Positions 43,481 through 49,990 of a stretch of 49,990 nucleotides of DNA are shown here, in pieces (positions within the stretch are counted from its first letter, which is position 1; every line of letters begins with the position of its first letter). Under the pieces are notes generated by a model. It was not told the origin of the DNA. It saw nothing but the letters and a program-made list of their open reading frames with translations, and did not search any database. The DNA comes from Clostridia bacterium (GTDB taxonomy: Bacteria; Bacillota; Clostridia; DUPQ01): NCBI GenBank assembly GCA_016935835.1, contig JAFGQE010000069.1:1-49990 (forward strand), in the 5' to 3' direction. The position numbers and the translations under genes are program-made.

Positions 43481-43605
43481 AGACCCGACCTTTCATATAA
43501 ACACTGCGAAGTGTTTTGTGCATCGGCAACAGTCAGCCGTAGCGACGGATGCCGTATTGCGCATTCTTCAATACTCATTACATTCATGAATGTTGATTAT
43601 CAGGT

Positions 43606-43624
43606 AAAAAGCCCCCGCAGGGGC
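43606..43624 (-). terminator. Intra-operon terminator between acpP and fabF
   Basis: Minus strand AGCCCC-TGCG-GGGGCT-TTTT immediately after the acpP stop. Confidence 0.75.
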
Positions 43625-43630
43625 TCTTTA

Positions 43631-43858
43631 TTACTGATTGTTGGTTATGTAGTCAACAGCGTCCCTGACAGTGGAAATCTTTTCAGCGTCCGTATCGGGG
43701 ATATCGACTCCGAATTCATCTTCCATGGACATAATAAGCTCGACTATATCCAGTGAATCCGCGCCGAGGTCCTCGATGAACGATGCATCCATCGTCACCT
43801 GGTCTTCATCCACGCCCAGCTGATCTACTATGATTCCCTTTACTTTTTCGAATACCAT
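43631..43858 (-). CDS. acpP: Acyl carrier protein
   Basis: [17 protein letters not shown] phosphopantetheine attachment motif. Confidence 0.97.
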   Translation of the reverse strand: MVFEKVKGIIVDQLGVDEDQVTMDASFIEDLGADSLDIVELIMSMEDEFGVDIPDTDAEKISTVRDAVDYITNNQ

Positions 43859-43895
43859 TTAATTTTACCTCCGCAATTAGTTATTTATTTACGAA

Positions 43896-43924
43896 ATGGT
43901 AATGCTAATATATTACATTACCAT
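43896..43924. repeat. Near-perfect dyad spanning the fabG stop codon
   Basis: ATGGTAATG-C-TAATA/TATTA-CATTACCAT: 14-bp arms with one bulged base. Confidence 0.8.
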
Positions 43925-44662
43925 ACCTCCGTCAACATGAAGTACCTGCCCGGTTATAAATGACGACACTTCACAGGCGAAGAATAATACCGCCGCTGCC
44001 ACGTCATCCACCGTTCCAAAGCGCGAAACCGGGATTCCCTCCAGATATTTCGCCTTGATACCGTCGCCCAGCCCGCCGGTCATGTCGCTTTCAATGAATC
44101 CAGGCGCCACGACATTGCAGGTTATGCCCTTTTTCCCGACTTCCTTTGCAATGGATTTGCTGAATCCTATCATGCCGGCCTTAGACGCGGCATAATTCGA
44201 CTGGCCGGGATTGCCCGCGATTCCGACTACAGACGATATGTTGATTATCCGCCCCCAGCCTTTCTTCATCATGGGCCTTATGCCCGCCTTGGTGCAATTG
44301 AACACGCCCTTGAGGTTTATATCGAGCACCCTGTCCCATTCGTCTTCCGTCATCCTCATGAGAAGCATGTCCCTTGTTATCCCGGCGTTGTTCACTAGTA
44401 TGTCAATCGACCCGAACCTTTCCTCTGCGGCCGCAAACATCCGGGCGACGGCCCCGCCGTCGGAGACATCGCATGCGAATCCAAGGGCGGCATATCCCGC
44501 ATCGGCGAATTCCCCGAGAGTTGCCGAAAAATGATCGGATTCCCTGCTTGCATTCAGAACGACATTGGCCCCGCGGGATGCGAAAGCCAGCGCAATCGCC
44601 TTACCGATTCCCCTGCTTGCCCCAGTTACCAGCACATTCTTTCCTTTGAAATCCATGGTCAA
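43913..44662 (-). CDS. fabG: 3-oxoacyl-ACP reductase
   Basis: VTGASRGIGKAIALAFA, YAASKAGMIGFSKSIAKE. Confidence 0.95.
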   Translation of the reverse strand: MTMDFKGKNVLVTGASRGIGKAIALAFASRGANVVLNASRESDHFSATLGEFADAGYAALGFACDVSDGGAVARMFAAAEERFGSIDILVNNAGITRDMLLMRMTEDEWDRVLDINLKGVFNCTKAGIRPMMKKGWGRIINISSVVGIAGNPGQSNYAASKAGMIGFSKSIAKEVGKKGITCNVVAPGFIESDMTGGLGDGIKAKYLEGIPVSRFGTVDDVAAAVLFFACEVSSFITGQVLHVDGGMVM

Positions 44663-45597
44663 ACCTTTCCCAGGAATTCGAGAACCTGCGCCAGCGACTC
44701 CATGTCCTCAGCATTCATCACGCAGGCATCCCTGTTTGTTTTCTTAATAAGGCCGCCAAGCACCTTGCCCGGGCCTATTTCTATGAATGTGTCGACACCC
44801 GCCGACGTCATGTTCATGATGATGTTCGTCCATTTCACCGTGCTGCTGACCTGCCTGACCAAAAGATCCCTGATTTCGCCGCTGTTGTTTATGATATCGC
44901 CCGTTGCATTGGCATATACGGGTATCTTCATATCCCCGATTTCAATTTTATCAAGTTCGGCCTTCAATTTTTCACCCGCGCCCTGAAGCATCATGCAGTG
45001 AAAAGGAGCGCTTACCGCAAGCGGGATCACTCTTTTCGCCCCTCTGGCCAAAAGCATGTCGCCGGCGGCGGCCAGGGCGGCCAGCTCCCCCGAAATGACT
45101 ATCTGCCCGGGGCAGTTGTAGTTTGCACAGGCTGCGTATCCGATATCCGCGACAGCAAAACACACTTCCCCGACTGTATTTTCATCGAGTCCGAGGACAG
45201 CGGACATTCCCCCCACACCCTCGGGAACCTCGTCCTGCATATATGATCCCCTTTTCTCTACCAAGGCAACTGCATCCCCGAAGCCAATCGAGCCCGACAG
45301 CACATGGGCCGTGTATTCGCCAAGGCTCAGCCCGGCGGTGCAATCAGGCACGACCCCGGCGGTTTCCACCGCCATGCATATCGCCCGGCTTGCCGTCAGT
45401 ATTGCCGGCTGTGTAAACCTTGTTATCTTCAATAAATCCTCTGGGCCTTCGAAAACGAGCTTTTTCATGTCGTATCCAAGCCTGTCGCCCGCTTCCTCAA
45501 ATACTGCGGCCGCCTGCGGATAGTTTTTTGCTATGTCCCTTGCCATCCCTACATACTGCGCTCCCTGGCCGGGGAATACGAATGCAATTTTGCCCAT
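44659..45597 (-). CDS. fabD: Malonyl-CoA:ACP transacylase
   Basis: FVFPGQGAQYVGMARD, AGLSLGEYTAH. Confidence 0.96.
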   Translation of the reverse strand: MGKIAFVFPGQGAQYVGMARDIAKNYPQAAAVFEEAGDRLGYDMKKLVFEGPEDLLKITRFTQPAILTASRAICMAVETAGVVPDCTAGLSLGEYTAHVLSGSIGFGDAVALVEKRGSYMQDEVPEGVGGMSAVLGLDENTVGEVCFAVADIGYAACANYNCPGQIVISGELAALAAAGDMLLARGAKRVIPLAVSAPFHCMMLQGAGEKLKAELDKIEIGDMKIPVYANATGDIINNSGEIRDLLVRQVSSTVKWTNIIMNMTSAGVDTFIEIGPGKVLGGLIKKTNRDACVMNAEDMESLAQVLEFLGKV

Positions 45598-46592
45598 TAC
45601 ATGCCTCCTTCAAGGTTAAGCTCAATATGCCTTACGATGTCGGCATCCACCAGCCTGACTGTCTTTGCGATTACATTCTTGATCGTAACCGCCTTCGAGC
45701 TCCCGTGGCTTTTTATTACCAGTCCGTTTATCCCAAGCACAGGCGCCCCACCGACCACATCCGCATCCATAGGCCTGAAGAACTCCCTGAGATCCTGCCT
45801 GAGCACAGATCCCGCGATTTTATTCCGAAGGCTCCTGTGAAAAATTTCCTTCAGGCTCTTAAGGAAGTAAACTCCTGTCCCCTCGAGGAATTTAAGCAGC
45901 ACATTGCCCACGAAACCGTCGCATACGACTATCCTCGCCTTGCCGTTTATAATATCGCCGCCCTCCATGTTCCCGACATAGTTCAGTCCGGCCTTCTTCA
46001 GAAGTTCATTTGCTTCCTTCACCTCTGCCGTTCCCTTGCCGTCCTCTTCCCCGATGTTGACAAGACCCACCTCCGGATTTTCCAGCGAATAAAGGGCTTT
46101 CATGTATTCATTCCCGAACCTTGCGAACTGAACATAGCTTTCTGGCCTTACGGCCGAGTTCAGGCCGGCGTCGATCAAAAGCGTCTCCCCCGCCTTCGTC
46201 GGGATTATGGCTCCGAGCGCGGGTCTGAGCACGCCCTTAAGCCTGCCCGCCAGCAAAAGCGATGCCGTAAGAAGCGCCCCGGAATTACCTGCCGACAGCA
46301 AGGCGTCGCCTTCCTTGTCGCTCAGCATCCGGAACCCCACCACCATCGATGAATCCTTTTTATTCTTGATGGCCTCTGTCGGCTTGTCAGTATTGGTTAT
46401 GACCTCGGATGCATGCCTTACATCAATGCGCCTGCCGTCAAAGGATTCCTTTTTCAGAATCCCATGTATCTCGTTGCTGTCGCCTATAAGGGTTATGTCG
46501 AATCCCGCGTTGCTTTTCACGGCATCGACGCATCCCCTGACTATCTCTCCGGGCGCATTGTCCCCGCCCATCGCGTCAACCAGTATCCTCAA
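45597..46592 (-). CDS. plsX: Phosphate acyltransferase PlsX
   Basis: MRILVDAMGGDNAPGEIVRG, LSAGNSGALLTASLLL. Confidence 0.97.
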   Translation of the reverse strand: MRILVDAMGGDNAPGEIVRGCVDAVKSNAGFDITLIGDSNEIHGILKKESFDGRRIDVRHASEVITNTDKPTEAIKNKKDSSMVVGFRMLSDKEGDALLSAGNSGALLTASLLLAGRLKGVLRPALGAIIPTKAGETLLIDAGLNSAVRPESYVQFARFGNEYMKALYSLENPEVGLVNIGEEDGKGTAEVKEANELLKKAGLNYVGNMEGGDIINGKARIVVCDGFVGNVLLKFLEGTGVYFLKSLKEIFHRSLRNKIAGSVLRQDLREFFRPMDADVVGGAPVLGINGLVIKSHGSSKAVTIKNVIAKTVRLVDADIVRHIELNLEGGM

Positions 46593-46608
46593 ATCCGCGT
46601 TACCTCCG

Positions 46609-47166
46609 CTAAATTGTAATAAGTATGAATTTGCCCCTGAAGACTTCCTTCCGATCCCTGTAGACCATCACCCATACAACGAAATTGTTCGTCCTTATCC
46701 TCTTGACCTCCGCCTTGGCGACAAGTTTGTCGCCGCAATTCACGGGCACCTTGTATTTTATATTCGCAACGCCCACCAGAGCTACATCCGCGTCTATCAC
46801 GGATATGGCGGTGGATTCCGCGAAGGCATAAATGAAATGTCCCCTCACGATGTCCGAACGCTCGAAGGCCATTTCCCTGGTGGTTTCGAAGACCGCGACG
46901 CCCCGTTCGTTAAGGTCAAGGTCAAGAAGCTCCCCGACTATGTCCTTGTTGCCAAGCGCCCTTACCTTCTCCTGGGTTCTGCGGGCCATGTCCTTTATTC
47001 GTTCCCTCAGCTCGTGGATGCCCAGTTCCAGCCGGTCAAGCCTTACCGTCGGTATGCTGACATCGAGTCTCCTTGCAATCTCCTCGTCCGTCAAAAAGGG
47101 TTCCGCCTCGATTATGCCCAATAATGTTTCATGCCGTAGCTTTTTGTTTTTAGAAGCTTTAGTCAT
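46609..47166 (-). CDS. fapR: Fatty acid biosynthesis transcriptional regulator FapR
   Basis: N-terminal HTH (PFLTDEEIARRLDVSIPTVRLDRLELGIHELRERIK) plus hotdog domain, directly upstream of plsX. ATG preceded by AAGGGGTG SD. Confidence 0.94.
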   Translation of the reverse strand: MTKASKNKKLRHETLLGIIEAEPFLTDEEIARRLDVSIPTVRLDRLELGIHELRERIKDMARRTQEKVRALGNKDIVGELLDLDLNERGVAVFETTREMAFERSDIVRGHFIYAFAESTAISVIDADVALVGVANIKYKVPVNCGDKLVAKAEVKRIRTNNFVVWVMVYRDRKEVFRGKFILITI

Positions 47167-47188
47167 AGCCACCCCTTATGATTAACAA

Positions 47189-47216
47189 ATATGACCTGCT
47201 GATAAAATGGTCAAAT
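47189..47216. promoter_or_regulatory. Candidate operator dyad downstream of the fapR promoter
   Basis: ATATGACC - 12 nt - GGTCAAAT inverted repeat, immediately downstream of the -10. Confidence 0.45.
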
Positions 47217-47218
47217 AA

Positions 47219-47247
47219 AGTATAATTCATTTAAATATCATTGACAA
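47219..47247 (-). promoter_or_regulatory. fapR operon promoter
   Basis: Minus strand TTGTCA - 17 nt - TATACT. Confidence 0.75.
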
Positions 47248-47407
47248 GTGCAATTTAATATTTGAAATCAATGCCAAAATCCCCTGTCGCTTGATGCTGC
47301 GCGAGAACCCGGGCAGCGGTTTTCGTGTGAATTCCAAACATTTCATTTTATCCGGGCGGCGAATGATGTTATTATATTTTTATATATTGTTTTATGGAGG
47401 CGATTCG

Positions 47408-48316
47408 ATGGATGTTGTCAAAACAACGGGACTGACAAAGCATTTCAAGAATGTCGAGGCCGTGTCGGATCTTTGTATAAATGTGCCCGCGGGTTCCCTG
47501 TATGGGTTTCTCGGGCCAAACGGCGCCGGCAAGACCACGACAATCAAAATGCTGACCGGTTTTTTGAAACCAGACGCAGGAAAGTATGAAATAATGGGCG
47601 AAGAGGTGGTTTTCGGGGACTCGGCGTACATGAAGCACATAGGCTTCCTGCCGGATGTGCCTTCCTACTACAACTATATGAGCGGGAAGGAATTCCTTTC
47701 CATGTGCGCGCATTTTCACAAGGCCGACGGAAGCAAGGTGCCCGGGATTATAGAGAAAACAGGCCTTGGCAAGTTCGCCGCCAGGAAAATCGGCTCATAT
47801 TCACGCGGCATGAAGCAGCGCCTCGGCATAGCGCAGGCCCTTGTGAACGACCCGGCCATACTGATACTTGACGAACCCGTAAGCGCCCTGGACCCGGTTG
47901 GCCGGAAGGAAATCCTCGACATGCTTGCATCCCTGAAGGGATCCAAGACCATCTTTTTCTCGACCCATATACTCGAGGATGTGGAAAGGATATGCAGCCA
48001 TGCGGCAATCATAAACGAGGGAAAGCTTCTGCTCGAAGGAACGATCGGCGACATCAAGGCACTCGGAGGGCACGGAAGGATCATTCTCTCGCTGGAGTCA
48101 TCCGCCGACATTCTTTCCGAGGCTCTTTCAACGGCCGGCTGGGTGGTTGATTTCAGCTTCGACGGCACTTCGTATGTCATTGAGCCAACCGGCTATGAGG
48201 AAGCAGGACGCGGCGTCCCGGTACTGCTCCAGCAGACGGGGGCGGTCCTGAAAGGATACGAGCAGGCTTCCGCCACCCTTGAGGATATTTTCGTAAAGGC
48301 GGTGAACAACATATGA
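47408..48316 (+). CDS. ABC transporter ATP-binding protein
   Basis: GPNGAGKTTTIKMLTG, SRGMKQRLGIAQAL, ILILDEPVSALDP. ATG after TGGAGG SD. Confidence 0.95.
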   Translation: MDVVKTTGLTKHFKNVEAVSDLCINVPAGSLYGFLGPNGAGKTTTIKMLTGFLKPDAGKYEIMGEEVVFGDSAYMKHIGFLPDVPSYYNYMSGKEFLSMCAHFHKADGSKVPGIIEKTGLGKFAARKIGSYSRGMKQRLGIAQALVNDPAILILDEPVSALDPVGRKEILDMLASLKGSKTIFFSTHILEDVERICSHAAIINEGKLLLEGTIGDIKALGGHGRIILSLESSADILSEALSTAGWVVDFSFDGTSYVIEPTGYEEAGRGVPVLLQQTGAVLKGYEQASATLEDIFVKAVNNI

Positions 48317-49068
48317 AGCTTGTATTCTTTAAAAAGGAATTCCTGGAATTCTTCCGCACCTATAGGTTCTACGTTCTGTTCGGCGTGTTCATATTCTTTG
48401 GGCTCATCAACGCTCCGACCGCGAAGTTTCTGCCCGAAATCCTGAAAAGCATGCCGGACCTCGGGGTCTCAATAGAGATGCCCGAACCGGTTCTCGCCGA
48501 CTCTTATGTCCAGTACTTCAGCAATGCCACGAACGCCTTTTTCGCGATGATAATAGTATTCATGGGCTCGTTCTCAAGTGAAATCAAGAAAGGAACCATT
48601 TATCTCGTTCTGTCCAAAGGCGTGCCCCGGCTTGACTTCTATTTCTCGAAGCTGCTTAATGCGATCGTCATGTATACTGCGGCCTTTACGGCCTATACCG
48701 CGGTAACGGTCCTTGGTACGATAATCCTGTTCAACGAATGGCATTTCGATGGAATCCTTGCATCGATTCTGTCCATATATGTACTTGGGCTGCTGCTTGT
48801 GGGCGCAGTCCTGTCGGCGAGCTCAGTGGCCCGCTCGGCCGGCCCGGGGGCCTTTGCTGGATTCGGCCTCGTCATACTGCTTCCTCTGACGGATTTTCTG
48901 GGCAAGGCGGCGCCGTATCTTCCGGGAAGGCTCATGTCGCTTCCCGGGCTTATAATGTCGGGCGCATCAGTGCCCGGGGATGTGGTCCTTCCAACTTTAA
49001 TAACACTGGCCCTTATGATTGCCGTAATAACGGCATCATGCCTCGTATTTTATAAAAGGGAGCTTTGA
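48313..49068 (+). CDS. ABC-2 type transporter permease
   Basis: Six-TM pattern with SSEIKKGTIYLVLSKGVPRLDFYFSKLLNAI; overlaps the ATPase stop by 4 nt. Confidence 0.88.
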   Translation: MKLVFFKKEFLEFFRTYRFYVLFGVFIFFGLINAPTAKFLPEILKSMPDLGVSIEMPEPVLADSYVQYFSNATNAFFAMIIVFMGSFSSEIKKGTIYLVLSKGVPRLDFYFSKLLNAIVMYTAAFTAYTAVTVLGTIILFNEWHFDGILASILSIYVLGLLLVGAVLSASSVARSAGPGAFAGFGLVILLPLTDFLGKAAPYLPGRLMSLPGLIMSGASVPGDVVLPTLITLALMIAVITASCLVFYKREL

Positions 49069-49990
49069 TGAACGGATTTGAACGAATATACTCCATAATG
49101 TCCTGCGGATCAGCCGACTGCACGCCGTTCATGCCCAAGATATGGGTGAGGCTGGCCTGCGAAATAACAAGTATATCCCTCCTCGATATCCTGGCCGATC
49201 CTTTCCTGGCCATGGCCTGCACCGTCAGGGCGGGCAATATCTGCGATGCCGACGGGGCCCGGGTCTTCCGTTTCCCGAAAAGGCAGACAGCCCGGGATGC
49301 AGACGGGGGCCTGCTCGAAGTATCGGGCGGTGTTGCGATAGGGCGCATCGATACGAAGGGCGGTCTTTCGACCTATCTTTATGAAGACGGGACAATTGAC
49401 ATCGGCGACGAATATGAAATGGCATTCGTGCAGTTTAAAAAGCAGAAGTCGCTACTTGTGAAATCCATCGCCGACGCCCGCAGGATAGCCGTTCCGGGGA
49501 AAGCCCTTTTCAAGGACCTTGGTTTCGACGCATATTACAAAAGGATACTGGATGAAAGCAACGGGATGGCGATTGCCGGCGACTGTGGTTCCGCGACGCT
49601 GTCGTTCTATTCCCATTTCAGGGGTTCCGCCCAGTCGCTGATGGATTTCTATGACGAACCCGGGCTTGTGTCCGCAGTAATGGACAAAGGCGTGGAAACC
49701 GCCGTATCCCACGGTAAATTCTGCATTGACAGCGGCCTTCGCATCCTTCGCCTTAATGATTCCACCGCGAACATGAACGTCATATCCCCCGGCATCTTCA
49801 GGGATTTCATCAAGCCGCGGTTTCGGGAGATCTGCGAGGAACTGCATTCATACAACAAGGATGTCCGTATTTACTGCCACAACTGCGGGAACATTTTTCC
49901 AATCATGAACGATCTTGTCGAAACGGGGCTGGACTGCATCGCCCCTCTCGACCCGCTGGGCGGATTCAGTTGCGCCGACGCCAGGGCTGC
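49068..49990 (+). CDS. Uroporphyrinogen decarboxylase-family protein, 3'-truncated by window edge
   Basis: Translated by eye from ATGA overlap: MNGFERIYSIMSCGSADCTPFMPK...YCHNCGNIFPIMNDLVETGLDCIAPLDPLGGFSCADARAA, no stop. Not in the ORF track. Confidence 0.82.
   Translation, partial: MNGFERIYSIMSCGSADCTPFMPKIWVRLACEITSISLLDILADPFLAMACTVRAGNICDADGARVFRFPKRQTARDADGGLLEVSGGVAIGRIDTKGGLSTYLYEDGTIDIGDEYEMAFVQFKKQKSLLVKSIADARRIAVPGKALFKDLGFDAYYKRILDESNGMAIAGDCGSATLSFYSHFRGSAQSLMDFYDEPGLVSAVMDKGVETAVSHGKFCIDSGLRILRLNDSTANMNVISPGIFRDFIKPRFREICEELHSYNKDVRIYCHNCGNIFPIMNDLVETGLDCIAPLDPLGGFSCADARA

Overview
Low-drama bacterial chromosomal window. T-box, PyrR attenuation and FapR suggest a Bacillota/Clostridia-like anaerobe (inference). 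About 40 genes are supported and nearly all are intact.

Main blocks, in order:
- 3' part of feoB, a small FeoB-associated Cys-rich ORF missed by the ORF track, and a Fur-family regulator.
- MoxR / DUF58 / transglutaminase membrane operon (minus strand).
- DUF3604 protein convergent with an intracellular BNR-repeat protein.
- ychF-tmcAL.
- An orphan corrinoid protein, then T-box-controlled tyrS, RNase J, a membrane-anchored unknown and a Gfo/Idh/MocA oxidoreductase.
- PyrR-attenuated pyr operon (pyrR-B-C-F-carA-carB-pyrK-pyrD plus a histidine phosphatase). pyrE is not in the window.
- Cytoplasmic GHL6-like glycosidase and a URO-D/methylcobamide-methyltransferase-like gene.
- UPF0182, ftsY, smc, rnc and the fapR-plsX-fabD-fabG-acpP-fabF lipid cluster.
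- ABC-2 transporter coupled to a second URO-D-family gene, cut by the window end.

I saw no phage, CRISPR, rRNA, tRNA or recognisable defence system. The most interesting non-coding signals are:
- a 182-bp MITE-like inverted-repeat element at 12766-12947;
- a 4 x 21-bp degenerate tandem array immediately upstream of the tyrS promoter (15294-15377);
- a near-perfect dyad over the fabG stop codon, and a structured leader upstream of fabF;
- dispersed corrinoid/URO-D methyl-transfer modules beside carbohydrate genes.
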